Shown here: in pieces, positions 26,069-35,663 of the stretch | How the letters are laid out: each line of letters opens with the position of its first letter | Numbering within the stretch: position 1 is the stretch's first letter | Source: 4572-123 sp002084545 | GTDB lineage: Bacteria > Desulfobacterota > Desulfobacteria > Desulfobacterales > 4572-123 | NCBI GenBank assembly: GCA_029939715.1 | Contig: JAOZSJ010000012.1 | Location: 1-49,230 of the forward strand | Direction: 5' to 3' | Length of the DNA: 49,230 nt | Notes under the pieces: model-generated | The model's input: only the letters and a program-made list of their open reading frames with translations | Database searches by the model: none | What the model was told of the DNA's origin: nothing | Made by a program: the position numbers and the translations under genes

Positions 26069-26577
26069 GCCGAGATCCTGTTGAACATGACATGGATTGT
26101 AATTGATGACAATTTTATCAAATTGTATAACCATATGCATATATTGCCGGTTTTATCAAGGCATAGCTTTGGATCTCCAGAGTAAATTTATTTGAAAAAA
26201 CAGAGGCGGGCCGCATTGTATTCACCGAATTTTTTTCAGGGAGGTTGGGCTGATACTGTTTTTTAGAAATTCCCAATACGTGTGCACTATATAAGACGCT
26301 TAAATAGATTGTTATTTGAAGCGTATTATGATATTTGTCCAAACCGTTGCAAACAGCTTTGCAGGTTATTTTTACGATATTGGATTATTTATTTTACTAT
26401 GTAGCTGTAAAGCTGTTATATACTTATAATCCGGGCATTTTTAACGGCGTTGTGAAAATTTTATATACTGTGTTATGGCGGATGTCCATATACAAGGCAT
26501 ATTATATGCATACCTTGTATATGAAAACTTTTACTTAGCCGGTTAAAATGCTTTTATGAATCCACAATGGAGGTACC
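26069..26577. other. A+T-rich divergent intergenic region before pilC
   Basis: This region separates the minus-strand DHH fusion from pilC and must hold promoters for both. Apart from an inverted repeat at 26487-26523 I recognise no RNA or coding feature. A small frame at 26335-26538 has no ribosome site and looks fortuitous. Confidence 0.4.
26487..26523. repeat. Inverted repeat upstream of pilC
   Basis: CATATACAAGG (26487-26497) and CCTTGTATATG (26513-26523) are perfect 11-base arms, and the 15 bases between them are themselves nearly palindromic (GCATATTATATGC). It ends 54 bases before the pilC start and could be an operator or an mRNA hairpin. Confidence 0.7.
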
Positions 26578-27786
26578 ATGCCGATTTATCTGTGGGAGGG
26601 AAAGAACAAAAAAGAAGAAACCCAGAAAGGCGAGATGGAGGCTCCCAATGAGGAAGTTGTCCGAAGTAATCTGCACCGGCTCAGGATCACCCCTGTAAAG
26701 ATAAAGAAAAAACCCAAGGACCTGTTTGAGAATGTTGCTTTTTTGCAGCCCAAGGTTAAAGAAAAAGACGTTATTATCTTTGCCAGACAGTTTTCCACCA
26801 TGATCGATGCCGGGCTTCCAATTATTCAGTGCCTCAATATTTTGTACTCCCAGCAGGAAAATAAAACTTTTCAGAGGATGCTCAAAGAGATCAAGGAGTC
26901 GGTGGAAAGCGGGACAACTCTGGCGGAATCCCTTAAAAAATATCCCAAGATATTTGACAACCTGTTTGTGAATATGATCGCGGCCGGTGAAGCCGGCGGT
27001 ATCCTGGATACGATTCTCAAACGGCTTGCAGGATATATGGAAAAGGCGGCTAAGCTTAAAAAACAGGTCAAGGGTGCCATGATATATCCGGCAATAACCC
27101 TTGCGGTAGCAGCCATCGTGGTGGCCATTCTGCTTATTTTTGTTATTCCCGTGTTCGAAAAAATGTTTCAGGATTTCGGGGGTCAGCTTCCGGCACCGAC
27201 CCAGATGGTCGTCAATCTCAGTAATTTTGTAAAGAGCAAGATATTTTATATCATCGGTGCGCTGGTTATCTTTATTTTTGCCTTTAAAAAATATTACAGT
27301 ACGGAAAAAGGACGGATTGCAGTTGATAACCTTTCACTTAAACTGCCTGTTTTCGGGCTATTGATTCGAAAGGTGGCGGTAGCCAAATTTACCCGCACCA
27401 TGGGTACGATGCTGTCAAGCGGCGTGGCCATCCTCGAGGCCCTTGATATCGTGGCCAAAACCGCGGGCAATAAAACCGTTGAAATGGCGATTAATAACGT
27501 TCGGGCCGGTATTACCGAAGGCCGCACGATGGCGGAACCCCTCGCGGAAAGTGGTGTTTTCCCGGCAATGGTCTGCCAGATGATTGCAGTGGGGGAATCC
27601 ACCGGAGCCCTTGACGCCATGCTTGAAAAAATTGCTGATTTTTATGACGAAGAAGTTGATCAGGCCGTTGAGAATCTGACCAGCATGATAGAGCCCTTTA
27701 TGCTGGTTTTTCTGGGAGTTGTTGTCGGTGGTATGGTAATTGCCATGTATTTGCCGATATTCACCATGGCCCAGAATATTGCGTAG
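26578..27786 (+). CDS. pilC: Type IV pilus assembly inner-membrane platform protein
   Basis: Polytopic platform of the type IV pilus (or type II secretion) motor. The 402-residue protein has two T2SSF repeats, at about 68-190 (FARQFSTMIDAGLPIIQCL) and 270-392 (FTRTMGTMLSSGVAILEAL), each with the AAGEAGG/AVGESTG loop, and three long hydrophobic segments. GGAGG lies just before ATG 26578. The motor ATPases pilB and pilT are not next to it; a PilS-like kinase follows, supporting a pilus rather than secretion role. Confidence 0.92.
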   Translation: MPIYLWEGKNKKEETQKGEMEAPNEEVVRSNLHRLRITPVKIKKKPKDLFENVAFLQPKVKEKDVIIFARQFSTMIDAGLPIIQCLNILYSQQENKTFQRMLKEIKESVESGTTLAESLKKYPKIFDNLFVNMIAAGEAGGILDTILKRLAGYMEKAAKLKKQVKGAMIYPAITLAVAAIVVAILLIFVIPVFEKMFQDFGGQLPAPTQMVVNLSNFVKSKIFYIIGALVIFIFAFKKYYSTEKGRIAVDNLSLKLPVFGLLIRKVAVAKFTRTMGTMLSSGVAILEALDIVAKTAGNKTVEMAINNVRAGITEGRTMAEPLAESGVFPAMVCQMIAVGESTGALDAMLEKIADFYDEEVDQAVENLTSMIEPFMLVFLGVVVGGMVIAMYLPIFTMAQNIA

Positions 27787-27797
27787 AAGTGCGGGAC

Positions 27798-27829
27798 CTG
27801 GTTGCAACGGTGGCCAGTGTTGCAACCAG
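27798..27829 (+). repeat. Perfect hairpin between pilC and the histidine kinase
   Basis: CTGGTTGCAAC (27798-27808) and GTTGCAACCAG (27819-27829) pair over 11 bases around a 10-base loop. No T run follows, so it is not a standard terminator; it may be a processing or attenuation site. Confidence 0.6.
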
Positions 27830-27981
27830 TATCCAAAATCAAAATTCAATGCATCCTCAATGTAAGTAAACCTTTGAAAGGTGAAATCTGAACCCGCGGA
27901 CGGCTATATGCTCTTATACTTTTGAGCAGGCACTGTTGAAAAAAACAACCGACACCTGCCTTCCGGGCTTTTAAACTTTCC

Positions 27982-29280
27982 ATGAACAATTTTTCCTCAC
28001 AGATCCAAAATGATTTGCACCCTAAACTTAAGTGGTTGATATCGCTCAGGGTGCTTTTTGCACTCCTGATGCTGGGGTCCGGTATTTTCCTGCAACTTGT
28101 CAGACATGACCCCATTTTTGCGCCCCAGCTTATCATGTTGTATTGTCTGATTGCCGCTATTTTGGTCTTAAGCACCATATATGCACTTGTTCTTCGTTTC
28201 CGCAAACACCTATCTTTTTTTGCGTATTTTCAAATCGGGATTGATACGCTGATCGTAACGTTCATTATTTTTTTAACGGGTAGTTTTACAAGTGCTTTTT
28301 CATTTCTGTATCTGGTTGTTATTATCTATGCGAGCATGGTGCTTTTCAGAAAAGGCGGCCTGGTGATGGCAGCGCTCTCCTGTATAGAGTACGGCATAAT
28401 GATTGATCTGGAATATTATCTGTTATTAAGGCCTTTTGGGGTGGATAATTTTCTGTCTGATAATTATGAATGGAGCCAGATTCTGTATAAGGTCGTGATC
28501 ACCATGGCCGCCTGCTTTGCAGTGGCTTTTTTAAGCGGTTTTCTGGCGGAGCAGGCCAGAAAATCCAAAAAAGAGCTATCTGCCATGGAAGAACATGTGA
28601 AACGGGTTCAAAAAATGGCAGCCATGGGAGAAATGGCCGCCGGCCTGGCCCATGAAATTAGAAATCCACTGGCTTCTCTTTCAGGTTCTATTCAGATTTT
28701 AAGGGAAGATATAGAGTATAATCCTGACCATGACAAGCTGATGCAGATCGTTTTGCGTGAGGCTGACAGGCTAAGTTCCCTGGTGACCAGTTTTTTGTTG
28801 TTTGCCAGGCCGCCTGCCGGAAAGGTGGAACCGGTTGAACTGGATAAGGCCCTGCGGGAAACAATTGATTTTTTCGGGAGAGACAATAGATGCTCGGGCA
28901 GGATTACTATTACAAAAGAACTGGTTCACGGTATCTGGATTGAAATTGACCCGATGCATTTACGGCAGATATTGTGGAATCTTTTTTTAAATGCCGCCGA
29001 GGCGATTGACGGCAGAGGAGTAATTCATATTGTAATGCAACCAACCAGGAACAATCAGGTGAATGTTGTGATTTCAGATAATGGATGCGGAATGTCACCT
29101 GAGATAACCGAGTCGGTTTTTGATCCTTTTTTTACCACTAAACCCGGCGGGACCGGACTGGGGCTTTCAATCGTCCACAGTATTGTCGAGTCATATAACA
29201 ATCGGCTTGATGTTGAAAGTACAGAGGGTGAGGGAACCAAGTTTACCCTCATGCTGAAACAGATTGACTCTCCAACTTAA
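27982..29280 (+). CDS. pilS: Sensor histidine kinase, PilS-like
   Basis: A 432-residue membrane kinase. About six hydrophobic segments fill residues 17-190, a basic/helical linker follows, and the HisKA box has MAAGLAHEIRNPLASLSG with His224 as phosphoacceptor. The ATPase domain shows NLFLNAAEAI (N box), DNGCGM (G1), FDPFFTTKPGGTGLGLSI (F and G2). PilS proteins have the same six-helix N-terminus, and pilC lies upstream. The usual partner regulator PilR is not next to it; lysS follows. The start ATG 27982 has only a weak ribosome site. Confidence 0.82.
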   Translation: MNNFSSQIQNDLHPKLKWLISLRVLFALLMLGSGIFLQLVRHDPIFAPQLIMLYCLIAAILVLSTIYALVLRFRKHLSFFAYFQIGIDTLIVTFIIFLTGSFTSAFSFLYLVVIIYASMVLFRKGGLVMAALSCIEYGIMIDLEYYLLLRPFGVDNFLSDNYEWSQILYKVVITMAACFAVAFLSGFLAEQARKSKKELSAMEEHVKRVQKMAAMGEMAAGLAHEIRNPLASLSGSIQILREDIEYNPDHDKLMQIVLREADRLSSLVTSFLLFARPPAGKVEPVELDKALRETIDFFGRDNRCSGRITITKELVHGIWIEIDPMHLRQILWNLFLNAAEAIDGRGVIHIVMQPTRNNQVNVVISDNGCGMSPEITESVFDPFFTTKPGGTGLGLSIVHSIVESYNNRLDVESTEGEGTKFTLMLKQIDSPT

Positions 29281-29429
29281 TCTTGACACATCCTCGCAAA
29301 TAAGATAGCAAATTTTGTTTAACCCATTTTTTTGGTTGTAGAATCTGGGTCACTCGCGGTAAACAGCTAATTTTTTGTAAAATTGGCTTTATTAAATGAT
29401 ATGATTTTAAAAAGCAGGTAGTTAAATAT

Positions 29430-30911
29430 ATGGATAAATCAAGCGAAGTAGCCGATAGAAAACAAAAAATATTGAATCTAACAAATAGCGGCCACAATCT
29501 GTATCCCAATGATATCGAGGTGTTGCATACTGTTAAAGAGATAGTGGAAAAGGTAGATCAATTTGCCGAGAATCTAACCGAGGATAGTTTTGTGTTTAAG
29601 GTTGCCGGGAGGATGATGGCAATCAACAAATTCGGGAAGTCCGCTTTTGTACGCTTCAGGGACCGGACCGGCCAGATGCAGGCGTATATTCGGATGGATC
29701 AAGTGGGCGAAGATTCTTATTCTCTGTTTAAGCAACTGGATATCGGAGATTTCGTCGGCTTGAAAGGGACAATGTTTAAAACCAGGACCGGCGAATGGAC
29801 CCTGCTGGCCAATGAATTCAGGCTGGTTTGCAAATCGATCCGGCCGCTGCCTGAAAAATTTCATGGTTTAAAGGATCCTGAAAAACGTTATCGGCAGCGA
29901 TATATTGATCTTATAATGAATCCTGATGTGAAATCGATTTTTATAAATCGCAGCCGAATCATTCAATCCATACGTAATTTTTTGCTGGATAGGGAATTTC
30001 TGGAAGTGGAAACACCCATGATGCAGCCAATCCCCGGAGGCGCGGAAGCAGAGCCGTTTAAAACCTTTCACAATGCTCTGGGGATCGACCTGTTTTTACG
30101 GATTGCTCCCGAGCTTTATCTGAAACGGCTTGTTGTCGGCGGGCTTGAAAGGGTTTTTGAAATCAACCGCAATTTTAGAAATGAAGGCGTTTCAACCCGC
30201 CATAATCCTGAATTTACAATGCTTGAATTCTATCAGGCATATGCCGATTACAGGGATTTGATGGATCTCACTGAAGCGATGTTTCGTAATATCTCCCTGG
30301 AACTTACAGGCTCCACTGAAATGAAGTATCAGGAACACGAAATCGATCTGGGCTCAAAGTGGCGGCGGATAAGCATGGCTGATGCCCTGGAAAAGATAGG
30401 CGGCGTTGATCCTGACCTTTTGAACAGCAAGGAGAAATTGCTTGAGTTCGCGGCATCAAAAGATATCAGGATTTCAAAAAGTAAACGATTGGGCAAAGTC
30501 ATAACGAAACTGTTTGATCTGCTGGTGGAACCCAAGCTCATACAGCCGACATTTATTACCGGGTATCCCGTTGAAGTTTCACCCCTTTCAAGAAAAAACG
30601 AAAAAAATCCCGATCTCACCGACAGATTCGAACTTTTTATTGCCGGCCGTGAGATTGCCAACGGATTTTCCGAATTAAATGACCCACAGGATCAGTACGA
30701 GCGTTTTTCGCAGCAGGTTGAAGACAGACTGTCCGGTGATTCGGAAGCCCATCAGATGGATGAAGACTATATCAATGCACTGGAATACGGCATGCCCCCC
30801 ACGGCAGGCGAAGGTATCGGAATTGATCGTCTGGTTATGCTGTTTACAAATTCGGCATCGATTCGGGAAGTTATCCTTTTTCCCCACATGAAGCCGTCCG
30901 GAAGGAAATAA
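29430..30911 (+). CDS. lysS: Lysyl-tRNA synthetase, class II
   Basis: Charges tRNA-Lys in the cytoplasm. An N-terminal OB-fold (residues about 55-150, VAGRMMAINKFGKSAFVRFR) binds the anticodon. The catalytic domain has motif 1 (FLEVETPMMQPIPGGAEAEP), motif 2 (FEINRNFRNEGVSTRHNPEF) and motif 3 (GEGIGIDRLVMLF). At 493 residues it is full length. It lies 40 bases before lolC, at the head of the envelope cluster, an arrangement seen in related organisms. Confidence 0.97.
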   Translation: MDKSSEVADRKQKILNLTNSGHNLYPNDIEVLHTVKEIVEKVDQFAENLTEDSFVFKVAGRMMAINKFGKSAFVRFRDRTGQMQAYIRMDQVGEDSYSLFKQLDIGDFVGLKGTMFKTRTGEWTLLANEFRLVCKSIRPLPEKFHGLKDPEKRYRQRYIDLIMNPDVKSIFINRSRIIQSIRNFLLDREFLEVETPMMQPIPGGAEAEPFKTFHNALGIDLFLRIAPELYLKRLVVGGLERVFEINRNFRNEGVSTRHNPEFTMLEFYQAYADYRDLMDLTEAMFRNISLELTGSTEMKYQEHEIDLGSKWRRISMADALEKIGGVDPDLLNSKEKLLEFAASKDIRISKSKRLGKVITKLFDLLVEPKLIQPTFITGYPVEVSPLSRKNEKNPDLTDRFELFIAGREIANGFSELNDPQDQYERFSQQVEDRLSGDSEAHQMDEDYINALEYGMPPTAGEGIGIDRLVMLFTNSASIREVILFPHMKPSGRK

Positions 30912-30950
30912 CCGGTAACAGTCTAAATTACATATTACTGCGTTTTTTAT

Positions 30951-32189
30951 ATGGGATTTGAATTTTTCATAGGAAAAAGATATCTCAGGGCCGGAAAAAA
31001 ACAGGGTTTTTTATCCCTGATTACTCTTCTTTCCATTGCGGGAGTTACTGTAGGCGTCATGGCCCTGATCGTGGTCATTGCCGTCATGGCCGGGTTTGAA
31101 TCAGACCTTAAATCCCGCATCCTTGGTGTTGAATCCCATGTGGTTTTAAAACCCGAGGCTGGCTTTTTTAGCGATTACCGTCAAATACTTGAGGCCGTGG
31201 AAAATATTCAGGGTGTCGAATCGGCGGCTTCTTTTATCTCTTCTCAAGTCATGCTGCGGTCGGAAACCGGGGTGGCCGGGGCCGCACTCAAAGGAATCGA
31301 TCCCGGTATGACCGCCGAAGAGCCGATCAAATCGGCAGCACTGTCGTTGCAAAAATGGTCTGAAACAGATAGTCGAATAGCCGGCTCCAAAATTTCGGCT
31401 CCTGGTATTGTTCTGGGTCGGGAGCTTGCCAGAAATCTGGGACTGGTGGAGGGAGACACTGTTTACCTGATATCTCCCAGGGGGATCGTTTCTCCGGTGG
31501 GGCATATTCCATCCATGCAGCGATTCCAGGTGGCAGGTCTGTTCGAATTCGGAATGTATGAATATGACGCATCACTGGCCTATATATCATTAAAAAATGC
31601 TCAGAAAATTTTGCGCATGCCCGGTTTTGTAACCGGGATTGAAGTCTGGACAAAAGATATTTTCAAGGCCGGTCAGATAGCGGAAAAAATAATAAAGCGG
31701 CTTGATACTCCCTGCCGGGCAAGAAACTGGATGCAGATGAACCGGAATCTGTTTTCCGCCCTGAAACTGGAAAAGGTCATGATGTTTATTATTTTGACGC
31801 TGATAGTTCTGGTGGCGGCTTTTAATATTGCAAGCACGCTGATTATGACCGTGATGCAGAAAAAAAGAGATATTGCCATTTTAAAAGCCATGGGAGCTTC
31901 GAACAGGAGTATTCAAAGGATTTTTGTTTTCAAGGGCATGGTCATAGGATCGACGGGAACGGTTCTGGGCACCTCTCTGGGGCTTTTGCTCTGTTTCCTG
32001 CTTAAACGCTACCAGTTTATTAAACTGCCCCGGGATGTATATTACATAACCAGTTTGCCGGTAATGCTTGAAACCATGGATGTTTTTTTTATCGCAGCCA
32101 GCGCCCTTATGATCTGTTTTGCGGCAACATTGTATCCGGCCCGGCAGGCAGCCCGGATTAACCCGGTTGAGGCGATTCGTTATGGCTGA
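30951..32189 (+). CDS. lolC: Lipoprotein-releasing ABC transporter permease (LolC/LolE type)
   Basis: Inner-membrane permease that extracts outer-membrane lipoproteins for LolA. The 412-residue protein has the MacB/FtsX layout: one N-terminal transmembrane segment (residues 21-48), a periplasmic domain to about 265, and three C-terminal segments. The N-terminal FEFFIGKRYLRAGKKQGFLS and the coupling-helix MQKKRDIAILKAMGAS are typical. Only one permease gene is present, so it probably forms a homodimer (LolF type). Its last bases overlap lolD by eight. Confidence 0.93.
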   Translation: MGFEFFIGKRYLRAGKKQGFLSLITLLSIAGVTVGVMALIVVIAVMAGFESDLKSRILGVESHVVLKPEAGFFSDYRQILEAVENIQGVESAASFISSQVMLRSETGVAGAALKGIDPGMTAEEPIKSAALSLQKWSETDSRIAGSKISAPGIVLGRELARNLGLVEGDTVYLISPRGIVSPVGHIPSMQRFQVAGLFEFGMYEYDASLAYISLKNAQKILRMPGFVTGIEVWTKDIFKAGQIAEKIIKRLDTPCRARNWMQMNRNLFSALKLEKVMMFIILTLIVLVAAFNIASTLIMTVMQKKRDIAILKAMGASNRSIQRIFVFKGMVIGSTGTVLGTSLGLLLCFLLKRYQFIKLPRDVYYITSLPVMLETMDVFFIAASALMICFAATLYPARQAARINPVEAIRYG

Positions 32190-32904
32190 TTATGCTGATT
32201 CGAAAAATAGGAAAAAGGCTTGTGATTATACTCCCGATACAATACTCAGTGCTATTGATATATACAAAAGCTTCAACGGCAGTGACAGGCGCATTGATAT
32301 CCTGAAAAAACTGGATCTTGAATTGAGGGCCGGAGAAACTCTGTCCATTGTAGGTGCATCCGGAATCGGCAAATCAACTCTGCTGAATATACTTGGAACA
32401 CTTGATCGGCCCACCAGTGGAACACTTTTGTTTCAAGGCGAGGATGTGTTTCTTTTAGATGATGCGAAACTGGCGAAGTTTCGAAACGAATTCGTGGGAT
32501 TTGTTTTTCAATTTCATCATTTACTGGCGGAATTTTCAGCCCTTGAAAATGCCATGATGCCGGCGCTTATCAATAGGCAAAGCAAAGACAACGCCAGACT
32601 GGCGGCTGAAGAGATGCTTGTGCGGGTAGGTCTTCAGGAGCGATTGTCTCACAGGGTTGGAGAGCTTTCAGGCGGTGAACAGCAGCGTGTTGCATTGGCC
32701 AGGGCCATCGTGGTCAAGCCTGACATTCTGCTGGCTGATGAGCCCACCGGTAACCTCGACGAGCACAATAGTGAACAGGTTCACGAATTGCTGCTGGAAT
32801 TGAACCGGGAATTTGGAATGACACTGGTCGTTGTAACTCATAATATGAAACTGGCCGCCTGCATGTCACGGCAGGTGACGATAGTAGATGGACGTCTGGT
32901 CTAA
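32182..32904 (+). CDS. lolD: Lipoprotein-releasing ABC transporter ATPase
   Basis: ATPase of the Lol system. Walker A is GASGIGKSTLLN, the signature is LSGGEQQRVALARAI, and Walker B with the catalytic glutamate is ILLADEPTGNLD; FQFHHLLAEFSALEN is the Lol-type Q-loop region. ATG 32182 (GAGG upstream, overlap with lolC) is chosen over the longer frame; 240 residues are typical, with a slightly long N-terminus. Confidence 0.95.
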   Translation: MADYADSKNRKKACDYTPDTILSAIDIYKSFNGSDRRIDILKKLDLELRAGETLSIVGASGIGKSTLLNILGTLDRPTSGTLLFQGEDVFLLDDAKLAKFRNEFVGFVFQFHHLLAEFSALENAMMPALINRQSKDNARLAAEEMLVRVGLQERLSHRVGELSGGEQQRVALARAIVVKPDILLADEPTGNLDEHNSEQVHELLLELNREFGMTLVVVTHNMKLAACMSRQVTIVDGRLV

Positions 32905-32918
32905 ATACAGAGGATTAT

Positions 32919-35564
32919 ATGTTGCAAAAATTTTTTCTGGTCATAGTCGCTGCCCTGTGTTTCCTACCAAATAGCGCTGTTGCTGAAAATAGTACACCAA
33001 GGATTGTCGTATTGCCGTTTGAAATATTTTCTCAGGATGAATCCTCCAGTCTGGCAGATGAAATTCCAAAAGTCATCCGGACTTTTCTTGAGCAAGAGGG
33101 CGCTGATATTGTGCACGGGACCGGTGAGGAGATGGCATCAGGCCGGATATCCGCCAGGGACATGCAAAACATCCGGAATATAGGTATTAAAAATGGTGCT
33201 GACTATGTTATCTGGGGCAGTTTGACCCGTATCGGCCTCCAATTCAGCCTGGACGCAAAAATGGTACGGTCTTTTGACAAACAGCCACCCCATGCTTTTT
33301 TTGTCCGGGGTGATAAAATGGAAAATCTTCCGACATCCGTAAAGAACATGGCCCGGGATATGGGGCTGAAGATTTTTAAACGTGAAAAAGTTTTAAAGGT
33401 TATTATCTCCGGCAATAAACGCATCGAAGCCGATGCCATTAGAACCAAAATCGAGACAAAGCCCGGCGATGTTTATCTGGCAAGGAGCCTGGCCCGTGAC
33501 CTCAAATCCATCTATGCCATGGGGTATTTTGAAGATATAAGGGTTGAAGAGGAAGATGGGCCGGGGGGTAAGATAATTTTGTTTAAGGTCAAGGAGAAAC
33601 CCACCATCCGGGTTATTCGCATCAAAGGCAACCGGGTCTATGATGATGAAGAGATTACAGAAAATATGACCCTAAAGACCGGTGCTATTTTAAACATTTT
33701 CAGGCTCAACAGTAATGTCAAACGTATAGAGGAGTTATACAAGGAGAAAAATTATCATAATGTCAGTGTTAAATTCAAGGTAAGGCCGCTTGAGAATAAT
33801 CAGGCGGATATTGATTTTATGATAGAAGAGGGTGAAAAGATACGTATCAAGTCGATTCGATTTGAAGGCAACAGCATATACACGGATAAAAAGTTGAAAA
33901 AAATGATGAAGACCTCGGAAAAAGGATTTTTTTCATGGGTCACCTCATCAGGGGAATTCAACAATGAGGATGTAGCGCAGGATGCGGCCCGGCTCGCTGC
34001 TTTTTATCAAAACAGCGGTTATATCAAGGCCAGGGTCGGCGACCCCGAAGTGCGCTTTGAGAAGGACTGGATTTATATTAATATTAAAATTGAGGAGGGG
34101 CCCCGGTACAAGGTCGGTCAGGTAAAAATCGACGGAGATCTGGTGGCGTCGGAAGAACAGCTTCTCAAAGCCTTGAAAATTAATAAGGAAACATTTTATA
34201 ACCGAAGCGTTATCCGCGATGATGTGCTGGCGCTAACTGATTTTTATTCGGATGCAGGATATGCATATGCCGATGTTGCGCCGCGAATCAAAAAAGATGA
34301 TGAAAAACTGCAGGTGGATATCACCTATTTGATCGACAAGGGGCTGCGTGCCCGTTTCGAGGAAATCGTCATCAGCGGCAATACCAAGACACGAGACAAG
34401 GTGATTCGCCGTGAACTGCGGGTTTATGAGCAAGGGCTCTTCAGCGGCAGGCGACTGAAACGAAGTATCCGTAATCTGCACCGGCTTGATTTTTTTGAAG
34501 ATATCAAGGTGGATACGCCAAAGGGAAGCGCAGACGACAAGATGGTGTTGAAAATAGATGTGACCGAAAAACCAACAGGGGCGTTCAGCTTCGGCGGTGG
34601 ATACAGCAGCGTTGAAAGCCTCTTTGCTGTGTTTTCCATTTCTCAGCGTAATCTTTTCGGGCGGGGGCAGCTTTTGAATCTCAAGGCACAGCTTGGAGGG
34701 ACTTCCAACCGCTATACTCTGAGTTTTACCGAACCGTGGCTTTTCGACATTCCCCTTTCCGCGGGTTTTGATTTGTATAATCAGAAAATCGAGTATGATA
34801 CCTATGACAAGGACAGTATCGGCGGCGGTATAAGATTGAGCTACCCGGTTTTTGACTATACGCGGGTCTATTTGTCCTACAATTATGATCGCGCTGATAT
34901 CAAAAATATCAGTGAGGATGCATCCGATTCAATCTGGGATCTTGAGGGCATAAACACCACCAGCAGTATAACAATCGCCTTAAAATATGATTCCAGGGAT
35001 CAGGTCTTCAGCCCGACCAGAGGACAGAATCATAGTTTTTCGGTTGAATATGCAGGGCTTGGCGGAGATATCGCCTTTACAAAATATCTGGCCGAAACCG
35101 GATGGTATATACCGCTGGTCTGGGAATTTACCGGTTTTCTGCATGGCAAAACAGGATTTGTAAAGGAAAATTCAGACAACGGACTTCCGGATTATGAACG
35201 GTTTTACCTGGGCGGCATGAATTCCCTGCGCGGATTTGACTGGCGGGACGTCAGCCCGACCGAAAAAAATATTTTTGGTGATGACGTTCGAGTCGGCGGT
35301 GATAAATTTGTTCAGTTTAACGCTGAAATCCTGTTTCCGCTGCTCAAGGAGTCCGGTCTGATGGGGGTTGTTTTTTTTGATACGGGTAATGCCTATAATA
35401 ATGATGAGGCTATAGATCTGGGTAATATGCGGGAGAGCGTCGGTTATGGTATCCGATGGTATTCCCCCATGGGCCCGATTCGTCTGGAATACGGACATAT
35501 TCTGGACCCGAAAGAGGATGAGGCTGACGGCCAGTGGGAATTCACCATGGGCACGGCGTTTTAA
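32919..35564 (+). CDS. bamA: Outer membrane protein assembly factor BamA with extra N-terminal domain
   Basis: Core of the BAM machine that inserts beta-barrels. The 881-residue protein has a signal peptide (1-22), five POTRA domains from about residue 155 to 555 (first one KVLKVIISGNKRIEADAIR), and a C-terminal 16-strand barrel including the lid-loop GGMNSLRGFDWRDVSP. It ends in phenylalanine as OMPs do. Residues 27-145 precede POTRA1 and resemble the TolB/CsgG-type N-terminal fold: PRIVVLPFEIFSQDE, an acidic helix, and NGADYVIWGSLTRIG. Usual BamA lacks this part. AGAGGA lies before ATG 32919; the gene follows lolD by 14 bases. Confidence 0.95.
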   Translation: MLQKFFLVIVAALCFLPNSAVAENSTPRIVVLPFEIFSQDESSSLADEIPKVIRTFLEQEGADIVHGTGEEMASGRISARDMQNIRNIGIKNGADYVIWGSLTRIGLQFSLDAKMVRSFDKQPPHAFFVRGDKMENLPTSVKNMARDMGLKIFKREKVLKVIISGNKRIEADAIRTKIETKPGDVYLARSLARDLKSIYAMGYFEDIRVEEEDGPGGKIILFKVKEKPTIRVIRIKGNRVYDDEEITENMTLKTGAILNIFRLNSNVKRIEELYKEKNYHNVSVKFKVRPLENNQADIDFMIEEGEKIRIKSIRFEGNSIYTDKKLKKMMKTSEKGFFSWVTSSGEFNNEDVAQDAARLAAFYQNSGYIKARVGDPEVRFEKDWIYINIKIEEGPRYKVGQVKIDGDLVASEEQLLKALKINKETFYNRSVIRDDVLALTDFYSDAGYAYADVAPRIKKDDEKLQVDITYLIDKGLRARFEEIVISGNTKTRDKVIRRELRVYEQGLFSGRRLKRSIRNLHRLDFFEDIKVDTPKGSADDKMVLKIDVTEKPTGAFSFGGGYSSVESLFAVFSISQRNLFGRGQLLNLKAQLGGTSNRYTLSFTEPWLFDIPLSAGFDLYNQKIEYDTYDKDSIGGGIRLSYPVFDYTRVYLSYNYDRADIKNISEDASDSIWDLEGINTTSSITIALKYDSRDQVFSPTRGQNHSFSVEYAGLGGDIAFTKYLAETGWYIPLVWEFTGFLHGKTGFVKENSDNGLPDYERFYLGGMNSLRGFDWRDVSPTEKNIFGDDVRVGGDKFVQFNAEILFPLLKESGLMGVVFFDTGNAYNNDEAIDLGNMRESVGYGIRWYSPMGPIRLEYGHILDPKEDEADGQWEFTMGTAF

Positions 35565-35663
35565 CGATTTAATATTAACATAAAGAATGTCGGATTAAAC
35601 TGTAGATCAACTATGTCAGGTCCGGCACACATTGAATTATTCGATAAGATTTAAGGAGGTAAA

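Noticed and set aside
26335..26538. 67-residue plus-strand frame before pilC
   Set aside because: Low-complexity A+T-rich translation with no ribosome site; it includes the inverted repeat.
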